This document shows, one piece after another, positions 18,773 to 27,002 of a DNA stretch of 64,000 nt. The stretch comes from Terriglobia bacterium (GTDB taxonomy: Bacteria; Acidobacteriota; Terriglobia; Bryobacterales; Bryobacteraceae). The notes under the pieces are model-generated. The model had not been told where the DNA came from. It searched no databases and saw only the letters and a list, made by a program, of their open reading frames with translations. The DNA is taken from contig JAIQFS010000006.1 in NCBI GenBank assembly GCA_020073145.1, forward strand, positions 124,001 to 188,000, read 5' to 3'. The number at the start of each line of letters is the position of its first letter. Within the stretch, counting starts at the first letter, position 1. The translations under genes were made by a program, and so were the position numbers.

Positions 18773-19594
18773 ATGGCTGCAATGAGCGTCATCTGGTTGC
18801 GCGTGGCTGTGGCGTTGTACTCGCTCGGCCTGTTGCATTCCATCCTCATGCTGGTCCGGCGTCGCGAGCAGTTGTACCACGTCGCCCTGGGCGCCTTTGC
18901 CCTGGGGGCCGTTTTCCACTTCGTCTCGATTGTGGACGAAGGCATTCTGACCAACCGCTGCCCCATCACCAACACCTTCGAGACCCTTTCCTTCTGTTCA
19001 TTTCTGGTTGCAGTTCTGTATCTCTTCATTCAGTGGCGCTACAAGATGGAGAGCCTGAGCGCGTTCATCTTTCCCCTTGTATTCGTCATGTCGCTGATCG
19101 GTACGCTGGGCAACCCGGTCAGTGCCTGGACCAGTCCGGTGGTGCGCAATGCTTGGCTGACCGTCCACATTGTCCTGGTCCTGCTCGGTTTTGCGGCGCT
19201 GGTGGTCACTGCCGTGGCGTCTCTGCTCTATCTCTTTCAAGAGCGGGAGCTCAAGGCCAAGAAGCCGCGCAAGTTCTACTATCGCTTGCCCGCTCTCGGC
19301 ACGCTGGATGACCTGATCTCTAAATCCATGGCCATCGGCTTCGTCCTGATGACCCTCGCCGTCATTGCTGCCAGCACCTGGGCGTTCATCGAAATGAAGG
19401 CCGGCTGGATCAGCCAACCCAAAATCGCCATTTCGTTTTTCACGTGGGGGATTTATCTGGTCCTGGTGTGCCTGCGCACCACGGCGGGCTGGCGCGGGCG
19501 CAAGGCCGCTCTCATGACCGTTGCCGTGGTGGGTTTCTCGATCCTCACCTGGGCGGCCCACTCCAGTCTGGGCGCTCTGTTGCAGAAGCAATGA
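18773..19594 (+). CDS. ccsA: CcsA/HemX-like cytochrome c assembly membrane protein
   Basis: 273 residues, eight membrane segments. Belongs to the CcsA/CcmC/HemX superfamily; the haem-handling part is recognised by conserved His in HIVLVLLGFAAL and AHSSLGALL and by loop residues NTFETLSF. In hemX-hemA operons this protein controls glutamyl-tRNA reductase level or moves haem to c-type cytochromes. The WGxFWxWD motif of true CcmC/CcsA is not evident, favouring the HemX-like branch. Its stop overlaps the hemA start (ATGA), which implies translational coupling. Start chosen at ATG 18773; ATG 18782 is possible. Confidence 0.85.
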   Translation: MAAMSVIWLRVAVALYSLGLLHSILMLVRRREQLYHVALGAFALGAVFHFVSIVDEGILTNRCPITNTFETLSFCSFLVAVLYLFIQWRYKMESLSAFIFPLVFVMSLIGTLGNPVSAWTSPVVRNAWLTVHIVLVLLGFAALVVTAVASLLYLFQERELKAKKPRKFYYRLPALGTLDDLISKSMAIGFVLMTLAVIAASTWAFIEMKAGWISQPKIAISFFTWGIYLVLVCLRTTAGWRGRKAALMTVAVVGFSILTWAAHSSLGALLQKQ

Positions 19595-20856
19595 AACTTC
19601 TTTTGACCGGAGTCAGCCATAAGACGGCGCCCGTGGAGGTGCGGGAATGTCTGGCTTTCCACGAGGAGACTCTCGCGGCGGCGTTGAAAGACTTGCAAGC
19701 GCGCCCCGGTGTCACCGAAGCAGTAATCCTGTCGACCTGTAACCGAGTTGAGATTACGGTCACTACGGAAGACGACGCTGATCCGCAGGTTACGGTCGAT
19801 TCGTTTCTGGCCGACCACAAGCCCGTCAGCGCCGAGACCATCGCGCCGCACTTATACCGCTACGAAGGGCGCGAGGCCATCCATCATCTGTTCCGAGTGG
19901 CGTCCAGCCTGGATTCCATGGTGGTGGGCGAGCCCCAGATCCTCGGCCAGCTGAAGGCCGCGTACACCGCCGCCAAAGATGCCGGCTCGGTGTGCGGATG
20001 GCTCGATGGCCTGCTGACCCGCGCTTTCGGCGTGGCCAAGCGGGTCCGCTCCGAGACCGGCATCGGCCAGATGGCGGTTTCGGTCAGCTATGCCGCGGTC
20101 GAACTGGCCCGCAAGATTTTCGGCTCGCTCTCCGGCCGCACCATCATGATCGTCGGGGCGGGGAAGATGTCCGAGCTGGCGGCCCGCCACTTGCGCCGCT
20201 CCGGCGCCTCCCACGTGTTCGTCACCAACCGGACTTATGAGCGCGCCGTCGAAATGGCCAAGCTCTTTCAGGGCACGCCGGTCGAATACCAGCGGTTCAT
20301 CGGGATGCTGCCCGAGGTCGACATTCTGATCGCCTCCAGCGGCGCGCCTCACTATATCCTCCACAAGGAGGAAATGCAGCGCGTCATTGCCGCCCGGCGC
20401 AACAAGCCCGCCTTCCTGATCGATATCGCCGTGCCGCGCAACATCGACCCGGCCGTCAACGACCTCGACAACGTCTTCCTCTACGACATCGACGACCTGG
20501 AGGAAGTCGTCAGCGCCAACAAGCGGGAGCGGATGAAGGAAGCCGACCGCGCCGAAGCCCTCGTTTTGGACGAAGTCGAACGCATGATGGCGCGTCTCAA
20601 GGTGGTGGAGATCACGCCCACGATCATCGGGCTGCAGGAGCAGCTCGAGCAGATCCGCGCCGCCGAGATCGACAAAGTGCGGCGGCGCTACGGCCCCTTC
20701 ACGCCGCAGCAGGAAGAGGCCCTCGAAGCGGCTACCCGTGCCATCGTCAACAAGGTAGCGCATGGGCCCATCTCCGAGCTGCGGGTCCAGGCAGCCAAGC
20801 CCGACGGGGCCCATGCCGTCGCGCTCATCAAGAAAGTCTTTCATCTTCAGGATTGA
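19591..20856 (+). CDS. hemA: glutamyl-tRNA reductase
   Basis: 421 residues. Reduces glutamyl-tRNA to glutamate-1-semialdehyde with NADPH, the first committed step of C5-pathway tetrapyrrole synthesis in the cytoplasm. The N-terminal catalytic domain has TGVSHKTAPVEVRE and the nucleophile Cys50 in LSTCNRVEI; the NADPH-binding domain has IVGAGKMSELAARHL; the C-terminal dimerisation helices follow. Overlaps the upstream gene by 4 bp (ATGA) and ends 2 bp before hemC. Confidence 0.97.
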   Translation: MKLLLTGVSHKTAPVEVRECLAFHEETLAAALKDLQARPGVTEAVILSTCNRVEITVTTEDDADPQVTVDSFLADHKPVSAETIAPHLYRYEGREAIHHLFRVASSLDSMVVGEPQILGQLKAAYTAAKDAGSVCGWLDGLLTRAFGVAKRVRSETGIGQMAVSVSYAAVELARKIFGSLSGRTIMIVGAGKMSELAARHLRRSGASHVFVTNRTYERAVEMAKLFQGTPVEYQRFIGMLPEVDILIASSGAPHYILHKEEMQRVIAARRNKPAFLIDIAVPRNIDPAVNDLDNVFLYDIDDLEEVVSANKRERMKEADRAEALVLDEVERMMARLKVVEITPTIIGLQEQLEQIRAAEIDKVRRRYGPFTPQQEEALEAATRAIVNKVAHGPISELRVQAAKPDGAHAVALIKKVFHLQD

Positions 20857-20858
20857 TC

Positions 20859-21758
20859 ATGCTTGTGATCGCGTCGCGCGGCTCCCAACTCGCCTTGTGG
20901 CAAGCCCATTGGGTGCGTGAGCAGCTGGCCCAGGCCGGACACGAATGCCGCATTGAAGTCATCAAGACCACCGGCGACAAGATCACCGATGTTCCCTTGG
21001 CCCAGGTCGGAGGCAAAGGCCTGTTCACCAAGGAAATCGAGGAAGCGCTGCTCGAAGGCCGCGCCGATCTGGCCGTCCACAGTCTCAAGGATCTTCCCAC
21101 CGAGTTACCCGCCGGTCTGGTGCTGGCGGCCGTTCCCGTGCGCGAAGACCCGCGCGATGCCATCGTCGGCCGGCCGCTGGCGGACCTGCCCCAGGGCGCC
21201 ACCGTCGGAACCAGTTCCTTGCGGCGCGCGGCCCAGTTGCGTCACCTTCGCCCCGATCTCAAAATCGAGTCCGTGCGCGGAAACCTCGACACGCGTCTGC
21301 GCAAGCTCGACGAGGGGCGCTACCAGGCCATCGTGCTGGCCTCGGCCGGGCTGAAGCGTCTGGGCTGGGGCGATCGGATCGCTGAGCCCCTGCCGCCCGA
21401 AGTCATGTGTTCGTCCGTAGGCCAGGGGGCTCTCGGAATTGAAACTCGCACCTCCGGCCCCGGTCATGATGCTTGCGCGGCCCTGGACCACGCGGACACC
21501 CGCGCCGCAGTCACCGCTGAACGCGCCTTGCTGGCGGCTTTGGGAGGCGGTTGCCAGGTCCCCATCGGAGCCTATGCGATCGTAGCTGGCGGGCTTCTCA
21601 ACATCGTCGCGGTGGTGGCTTCGCCCGATGGCGCTGAACTCGTGCGCGGCCACTCCGAAGGCCCCGGTGCTGAAGCCGCGCGCATCGGCCGCGCCCTGGG
21701 AACCGACCTGCTCGGCCGCGGCGCGCGCCGCATTCTCGATGCGGTCTACAGCCTATGA
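20859..21758 (+). CDS. hemC: porphobilinogen deaminase (hydroxymethylbilane synthase)
   Basis: 299 residues. Joins four porphobilinogen into hydroxymethylbilane. Visible hallmarks: RGSQLALWQ at the start, catalytic Asp78 in HSLKDLPTELP, the substrate-binding TSSLRRAAQL and RGNLDTRLRKL, and Cys232 in GGGCQVPIGAYA, which carries the dipyrromethane cofactor. ATG 20859 is chosen over an in-frame TTG at 20853 because the TTG lies inside hemA. Overlaps the following gene by 4 bp. Confidence 0.97.
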   Translation: MLVIASRGSQLALWQAHWVREQLAQAGHECRIEVIKTTGDKITDVPLAQVGGKGLFTKEIEEALLEGRADLAVHSLKDLPTELPAGLVLAAVPVREDPRDAIVGRPLADLPQGATVGTSSLRRAAQLRHLRPDLKIESVRGNLDTRLRKLDEGRYQAIVLASAGLKRLGWGDRIAEPLPPEVMCSSVGQGALGIETRTSGPGHDACAALDHADTRAAVTAERALLAALGGGCQVPIGAYAIVAGGLLNIVAVVASPDGAELVRGHSEGPGAEAARIGRALGTDLLGRGARRILDAVYSL

Positions 21759-23236
21759 GTAAGGTCTACCTCGTCGGCGCGGGCCCCGGCGATCCCGACC
21801 TCATTACCTGGAAAGGCCGCCGTCTCCTCGAACAGGCCGACGCCGTTCTGTTCGATCATCTCGCGCCCGACGCGCTCGTCGATCTGGCCCCGCCCCACGC
21901 CGAACGCATTTACGTCGGCAAGAAGAAGTCGCTCCACGCCTTCACCCAGGAAGAGATCTGCGCCATGCTGATCGAGCGCGCCCGCCGCGGTCTCACCGTC
22001 GTCCGGCTGAAGGGCGGCGATCCCTTCATCTTCGGGCGCGGCGGCGAAGAGGCCGAGGCCCTCGCCCAGGCTGGCATCCCCTTCGAAGTGGTTCCCGGCG
22101 TGACCACTCCGCTCGGCATCGCGGCCTATGCCGGTGTTCCTCTTACCCATCGCGAGCACACCTCGGTGGTGACGTTCGTCACCGGACACGCCGTCCACGC
22201 CATCGATTGGGATAAGGTCGGGCTGGCCGAGACCCTGGTGATTTTCATGGGCCTGACCACATTCGGCGAAATCGCCCGCCAGTTGATCGCGCGCGGCCGC
22301 TCCGCCGACACCCCGGCCATGGCCGTCCGCTGGGCCACCCGCCCCGATCAGGAGACCATCGCGGGCACCCTGGCCACGCTTCCCGGTCTGATCGAACGCC
22401 ACGCACTGAAGCCTCCCGCTACCCTGATCGTTGGGGAAGTGGTGCGCTTGCGCGAGAAGCTCGATTGGTATGAGCACTTGCCTCTGTTCGGCAAGCGCAT
22501 CGTGGTCACCCGCGCCAAAGGCCAGGCCGAAGCCCTTTCGGCGCGGCTGCACGCCCTGGGCGCCCACGTCTTGGAGTTGCCCACCATCGAGATCCAGCCG
22601 GCTGCCGATTATGGGCCCCTGGACCAGGCCATCGCCTCGCTCGCCTGCTATGACTGGCTGATCTTCACCAGCGCCAACGGCGTGCGGTTCTTCCTCGACC
22701 GGTTGGACCGCTCCGTCACCGACTTGCGCGGGCTACGGGCTAGGATCTGCGCCATCGGTCCAGCCACGCGCGCCGCCGTCGAGGCCCTGCACCTCAAGGT
22801 CGACCTCATGGGCAAGGAGTACGTGGCCGAAGGGTTGCTCGAAGCCTTCGCATCGCACGACCTTTCCGGGAAGCGCGTGCTGCTGCCCCGGGCCGCCGTG
22901 GCGCGCGACCTGGTCCCCACCGAACTGGCCCGTCGCGGCGCCCAAGTGGATGTGGTCGAAGCCTACCGCACGGTGGTTCCCGAACAAGCCGCCAGGCAGG
23001 CCCGGGAGATTTTTGCCCGCCCGCACCAGCCGCACGCCATCACGTTCACCAGCTCGTCCACCGTCCAGAATTTCGCGCAAGCCGCGAGTGTCGCCGCGCT
23101 GGAAGGAGTGCGCGTGGTCTCCATCGGCCCCGTGACCTCGAACACCGCCGGCAATCTCGGCATCCGCGTCGACGCCGAGGCCCAGCCGTTCACCGTAGAC
23201 GGCTTAGTCGGCGCCGTTCTTCGGCTATTCTCGTGA
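21755..23236 (+). CDS. cobA-hemD: uroporphyrinogen-III C-methyltransferase / uroporphyrinogen-III synthase fusion
   Basis: 493 residues, two enzymes in one chain. Residues 1-~245 are SUMT (CobA/SirA): YLVGAGPGDPDLIT, VVRLKGGDPFIFGRGGEE and the MGL motif after VIFMG. Residues ~250-493 are uroporphyrinogen-III synthase: KRIVVTRAKGQAEAL, ELPTIEIQP, FTSANGVRFF and ITFTSSSTVQNF. HemD cyclises hydroxymethylbilane to uroporphyrinogen III; SUMT then methylates it toward precorrin-2 for sirohaem or B12. The fusion is known in Clostridia and some other phyla. It is the last gene of the operon, overlapping hemC by ATGA. Confidence 0.95.
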   Translation: MSKVYLVGAGPGDPDLITWKGRRLLEQADAVLFDHLAPDALVDLAPPHAERIYVGKKKSLHAFTQEEICAMLIERARRGLTVVRLKGGDPFIFGRGGEEAEALAQAGIPFEVVPGVTTPLGIAAYAGVPLTHREHTSVVTFVTGHAVHAIDWDKVGLAETLVIFMGLTTFGEIARQLIARGRSADTPAMAVRWATRPDQETIAGTLATLPGLIERHALKPPATLIVGEVVRLREKLDWYEHLPLFGKRIVVTRAKGQAEALSARLHALGAHVLELPTIEIQPAADYGPLDQAIASLACYDWLIFTSANGVRFFLDRLDRSVTDLRGLRARICAIGPATRAAVEALHLKVDLMGKEYVAEGLLEAFASHDLSGKRVLLPRAAVARDLVPTELARRGAQVDVVEAYRTVVPEQAARQAREIFARPHQPHAITFTSSSTVQNFAQAASVAALEGVRVVSIGPVTSNTAGNLGIRVDAEAQPFTVDGLVGAVLRLFS

Positions 23237-23333
23237 AGCGAAATCCCGTAATGCCTTGAAAACAATCCCCTTTTGATAGGGAAAACCCATCCGGGCCCCT
23301 CTCCCGATCCCTCCCGCCCAACCTCCCCTTCCG

Positions 23334-23362
23334 TTACCATTCTTCAACCGATACGTCATAAT
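23334..23362 (+). promoter_or_regulatory. possible promoter of the sigma-factor operon
   Basis: TTACCA at 23334-23339, 17-bp spacer, CATAAT at 23357-23362; ATG at 23373, leaving a leader of only a few nucleotides. Each hexamer matches the housekeeping consensus at 4-5 of 6 positions. An ECF autoregulated promoter was not recognised. Confidence 0.4.
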
Positions 23363-23372
23363 CTACGGGTAC

Positions 23373-23984
23373 ATGGCCCAGCAAGCAGCCGGAGCGGCAG
23401 GCGCCCGCTTGAGTCCACAAGTAGATGCGCTAATCCGGGCGGCCCAACGCGGTGACCAGGGCGCTTTTGAGGAATTGGTCCGCCTGTACGACCAGAGTGT
23501 GCTCCGGCAGGCCATGAACCTGTTGCGCTCCCCCGAGGAGGCTCGGGATGTGTACCAAGAGGTCTTTCTCAAGGTCTTCCGGAACCTGCAGACGTTCCGC
23601 TTCGATTGCAGTTTCCCTACTTGGCTGTACCGCATCGTGACTAACGTGTGTCTGGACCATCTGCGGAAGCGCGTTGTGCGCAAAGAAGAGCCGGCCGTGG
23701 TGGAGACCGGCGAGGGCCCCGTCGACCGGATGGAGAATTTCGAGGAAGGATCGGCCCACGCCGATCCCGAGCGCCAGCTCTGGAACCGGCAGTTGCAGGC
23801 GCGGATTGAAGAAGGGCTGCAAGACCTGACGCCGCGCGAACGCATGGTCTTCGAACTGCGCCATTACGACGGAATGCGCTTGCGGAATATCGGCGAGATC
23901 CTCGGCACCACCGAGGACGCGGCCAAGAATTGCCTCTTTCGGGCCACCCAGAAGATGCGCTCGACGTTGGGAGATTTCGTATGA
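23373..23984 (+). CDS. RNA polymerase sigma factor, ECF (sigma-70 family)
   Basis: 203 residues. Region 2 (~residues 20-95) has FEELVRLYDQSV, the DVYQEVFLKVFRNL core-binding helix and FPTWLYRIVTNVCLDHLRK for -10 recognition; region 4 (~140-195) has LTPRERMVFELRHYDGM and a helix-turn-helix ending NCLFRATQKMR. No region 1.1 or 3, so it is an ECF-type factor directing RNA polymerase to stress or envelope genes. It overlaps the following zinc anti-sigma gene by 4 bp, the normal arrangement for a cognate pair. Confidence 0.95.
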   Translation: MAQQAAGAAGARLSPQVDALIRAAQRGDQGAFEELVRLYDQSVLRQAMNLLRSPEEARDVYQEVFLKVFRNLQTFRFDCSFPTWLYRIVTNVCLDHLRKRVVRKEEPAVVETGEGPVDRMENFEEGSAHADPERQLWNRQLQARIEEGLQDLTPRERMVFELRHYDGMRLRNIGEILGTTEDAAKNCLFRATQKMRSTLGDFV

Positions 23985-24913
23985 CGTGCGATTCGGTTTT
24001 GAAAGCCATCCCGCTCTACTTCTACGGCGAGCTGTCGCCCGCGGAAGAGGAAAGCGTCGAGCAGCATCTGCACGAGTGCGCCGCCTGCGCCCGGCAGATG
24101 GAGCAGCAGCGCGCGCTCGCCGCGGGGCTCGACCGCCGCCGCGCTGAAGTTCCGACGATGCTTCTGGAAGACTGCCGCGCCGATTTGATGGCGGCGATTC
24201 AAGGCGGAGCGGGCGCTGCCGAAACTCCCGCGGCCAGCCCCTGGAAGCTCTTCCTCCATGCCTTGGAGCATAGCTTCTCCAACTGGACTCGCTACCGCCA
24301 GCCGGTGGGGGCCGTGGCGCTTCTGGCCATCGCATTTTTTGCGGGACGGTTCACCCAGACCCAGCCGGGCTTGTCCTCCGCTTCCCTGGCGACGCCCTCC
24401 GAACCGGCTTTTTCCACCGTGCGATCGATCCAGCCCGATACCGCCGGCGGAGTCCAGATCGCGCTCGATGAAACGCGCCGCCGTGTCGTCTCCGGCCGTA
24501 TGGACGATCAGAATATCCAGCGATTGCTGTTGACCGCGGCCCGGGAAGACAATCCCGCCGTGCGGGTCGAGTCGGTGGATCTGCTCAAAAGCCACTCCGA
24601 TTCCAGCGCCGTCCGCGACGCCCTGCTCAACGCCGTCGCCCATGACCCCAATGACGGAGTGCGGCTCAAGGCCGTCGAGGGCCTCAAGCCCCTGGCCGCC
24701 GACCCCGACGTGCGCAAGGTGCTGGCCCAGGTCCTGCTGGCCGATAACAACTCGGCGGTGCGCATGCAAGTGGTGGATCTGTTGGTTGAGCATCGCGACG
24801 ACGCCATTGTGGGTGTTCTCCAGAATCTCATGCAGAAAGAGAACAACAGCTATGTGCGCCTGAAGTCGGAAAAGGCGCTGAAGGAAATGAATGCTTCAAT
24901 CGGGACCTTCTAA
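23981..24913 (+). CDS. zinc-binding anti-sigma factor with periplasmic HEAT repeats
   Basis: 310 residues. The N-terminal anti-sigma domain carries the ZAS motif His29-x3-Cys33-x2-Cys36 (HLHECAAC). One transmembrane helix lies near residues 107-123 (VGAVALLAIAFFAG). The C-terminal ~140 residues outside the membrane are about four HEAT-like repeats, with units such as PAVRVESVDLLKSH, DGVRLKAVEGLKPL and SAVRMQVVDLLVEH. Family knowledge: ZAS domains hold the ECF sigma factor inactive. Inference: the HEAT array senses a periplasmic protein. Start ATG 23981 overlaps the sigma gene stop. Confidence 0.88.
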   Translation: MTCDSVLKAIPLYFYGELSPAEEESVEQHLHECAACARQMEQQRALAAGLDRRRAEVPTMLLEDCRADLMAAIQGGAGAAETPAASPWKLFLHALEHSFSNWTRYRQPVGAVALLAIAFFAGRFTQTQPGLSSASLATPSEPAFSTVRSIQPDTAGGVQIALDETRRRVVSGRMDDQNIQRLLLTAAREDNPAVRVESVDLLKSHSDSSAVRDALLNAVAHDPNDGVRLKAVEGLKPLAADPDVRKVLAQVLLADNNSAVRMQVVDLLVEHRDDAIVGVLQNLMQKENNSYVRLKSEKALKEMNASIGTF

Positions 24914-26075
24914 GCGGGGTGGGAATTCAGCCTGCCGCCGCGCGCTCCTCGCCGGCCTGCTCGCGGTTCTGCCTGCTGCCCTGTTCGCCCAGGCCTCCTT
25001 GGTGCGGGAAGGCGGCCGCTGGGTGCAAACCATCACCGGCTCCGCGCCCGCCGCCGCCCGGCTGCGCGTGCTCTGCCAGGGGCCGGTCCATCTGGAAGGC
25101 GGAACCGCCAATGAGATCGCGTATACCGCAAAGGTGAGCGTGCGTGCCCGGAATGAAGGCGAAGCGCGGCGCCTCCTGGAAGGGTTTGGCGTCCGGAAAT
25201 CCACCTCGGGCGAATGGGCGGTGCTGGTGGCGGGCGGCGGGAAGGGGACTGCGAGCCTCACTCTGCGGACGCCACGCTTGGCCGGAGTCCTCATTTCCAC
25301 CGCGGAAGGGGGCGTCGAAGCCAACGGCGTTGAGGGATTCCTCACCGCGGACACCCGGGCCGGCGAAATGAAGTGCGACCGTATCGCCGGCGAGTGCCGC
25401 TTGACCACAGGAGGCGGCGACATTCTGGTCGGCGAAATCGGCGGGGGATTGCAAAGTTCCACTGGCGGTGGACGCATCGTGGTGAAATCGGTCCGCGGCG
25501 ATGCCGTGCTGGAGACCGCGGGCGGCGATATTCAGGTGGGCGACGCCGGCGCGGCTGTGCGGGCGGATACTGCCGGCGGCGCTGTGCGCATCAATAGCGC
25601 CGGCGGGTCCGTGACGGCCTCCACCGGCGGCGGCCCCATCGTCATCGGCAAAGCCGGAGGCATCGTCATCACCCGCAATATGGCCGGCCCGGTGCAAGTG
25701 GGCGCGGCTACCGGCGTGCGCAGCGAATCCGGCACCGGGGGCATTCGGCTGAACAATATCGCCGGGCCCATGCGCGTCTCCACGGCCGTGGGGAATATCA
25801 TGGCCACCCTCCTCGCCGGCCGCCCGCTGTTGGATTCCTACCTGGCCACCGGCGATGGTGACATTACCGTGCTCATTCCGTCCAATGTGGGTGTGACCGT
25901 CCGGGCCCAAAACGATCTGGCCGACTCGCTCACGCGCATCGTCTCCGACTTCCCGGACCTTCCCGTTCGGATGCGGGGAATGCAGGTGGTTGCCGAAGGC
26001 GCCATCAACGGCGGCGGCCCGCTGTTGCGGATTTCCGGGACCGGCGGCACGATCTTTATTAAGCGGCAACGATAG
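24891..26075 (+). CDS. secreted DUF4097-like beta-helix protein
   Basis: 394 residues. Signal peptide ALLAGLLAVLPAALFAQ. The rest is a repetitive beta-strand protein with Gly-rich turns: TTGGGDILVGEIGGGL, TAGGDIQVGDAG, TAGGAVRINSAGG, STGGGPIVIGKAGG. This is the DUF4097 (putative adhesin) pattern, a right-handed beta-helix. In other bacteria DUF4097 genes often sit beside sigma/anti-sigma or PspC genes. It overlaps the anti-sigma gene by 23 bp, so it is translated from the same mRNA. Likely periplasmic or surface-exposed; a partner of the HEAT domain is an attractive guess. Confidence 0.85.
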   Translation: MLQSGPSKRGGNSACRRALLAGLLAVLPAALFAQASLVREGGRWVQTITGSAPAAARLRVLCQGPVHLEGGTANEIAYTAKVSVRARNEGEARRLLEGFGVRKSTSGEWAVLVAGGGKGTASLTLRTPRLAGVLISTAEGGVEANGVEGFLTADTRAGEMKCDRIAGECRLTTGGGDILVGEIGGGLQSSTGGGRIVVKSVRGDAVLETAGGDIQVGDAGAAVRADTAGGAVRINSAGGSVTASTGGGPIVIGKAGGIVITRNMAGPVQVGAATGVRSESGTGGIRLNNIAGPMRVSTAVGNIMATLLAGRPLLDSYLATGDGDITVLIPSNVGVTVRAQNDLADSLTRIVSDFPDLPVRMRGMQVVAEGAINGGGPLLRISGTGGTIFIKRQR

Positions 26076-26085
26076 GGGTTTGACT

Positions 26086-26916
26086 ATGAGATTGGGAGTT
26101 TCTGTTTTCGTGACCCTGGCGGCAGCCAGCCTGGCAGCAACGGCCGGGTTTGCGCAAGACGCGCGCCACGCGAACATCGTCACTGTTCAGCGCCAGGGAA
26201 CCAGCTACTTAGGCATCGGCGCGCTCGAAGTCTCGCCGGAACGGGCCAAGGCGCTCAGTCTCAAGGAGGAGCGCGGCGTTGAGGTGGCCCACGTGGAAGA
26301 CGATAGCCCGGCCTCCAAGGCGGGCCTGAAGACTGGCGATGTCGTGTTGGAATACAACGGTGAAAAGGTGGAAGGCACCGAACAGTTCATCCGCATGGTG
26401 CGCGAAACACCGCCCGGCCGGCAAGTGAAGATCGTGGTCTGGCGCAACGGCGCCTCCGAAAATGTCACGGCCACCGTGGGGGCCCGGAGAAACACCATCA
26501 TCGAAACTCCCGGCGGCTCCGTCACCGTGCCGGTGCCGCCCATGCCGCCCATCGAGATCCCTCGCTTCGAGATGTCTTGGCAGACTCCTCTGCTGGGCAT
26601 CGAGGGCGAATCGCTGGGAAGCGAAGCGCAGCTTGCCGAGTTCTTCGGCGTGAAGCAAGGCGTGCTGGTCAAGTCTGTGGTGCGGAACTCAGCCGCGGAA
26701 AAAGGTGGACTCAAGGCCGGTGACGTCATCGTCAAAGTGGATGATGCCGAAGTGAGCAGTCCGCGCGAGATCACCAGTGCCTTGCGCGCCAACCACGCGA
26801 AGACCAATTTTACGCTCACCGTGGTCCGCAATAAGAAGGAAATGCCGATCCCGGTCTCCATCCCGGATCGCAGCGGGCGCAATAATCAGTCCGTGGCCTG
26901 GGCCTTCCCCGCCTAA
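26086..26916 (+). CDS. secreted protein with two PDZ domains
   Basis: 276 residues. Signal peptide at residues 1-~23 ending GFAQ. PDZ1 spans ~38-125 (YLGIGALEVSPERAKAL, AGLKTGDVVLEYNGEKV) and PDZ2 ~165-265 (LLGIEGESLG, GGLKAGDVIVKVDDAEV). No protease domain is attached, unlike DegP/DegS, so it is a peptide-binding adaptor. It starts 10 bp after the DUF4097 gene as the fourth member of the sigma-factor operon. By analogy with RseP/DegS it could bind exposed C-termini of misfolded envelope proteins (inference). Confidence 0.88.
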   Translation: MRLGVSVFVTLAAASLAATAGFAQDARHANIVTVQRQGTSYLGIGALEVSPERAKALSLKEERGVEVAHVEDDSPASKAGLKTGDVVLEYNGEKVEGTEQFIRMVRETPPGRQVKIVVWRNGASENVTATVGARRNTIIETPGGSVTVPVPPMPPIEIPRFEMSWQTPLLGIEGESLGSEAQLAEFFGVKQGVLVKSVVRNSAAEKGGLKAGDVIVKVDDAEVSSPREITSALRANHAKTNFTLTVVRNKKEMPIPVSIPDRSGRNNQSVAWAFPA

Positions 26917-27002
26917 CCCGATGAGTCGTTAGGCCAGGTTGTGCACCTGCCGATCCGCTGGCAGCGGGTCCAGGGAGCAAGGCCCAATTTCCAGCAGGGC
27001 CT

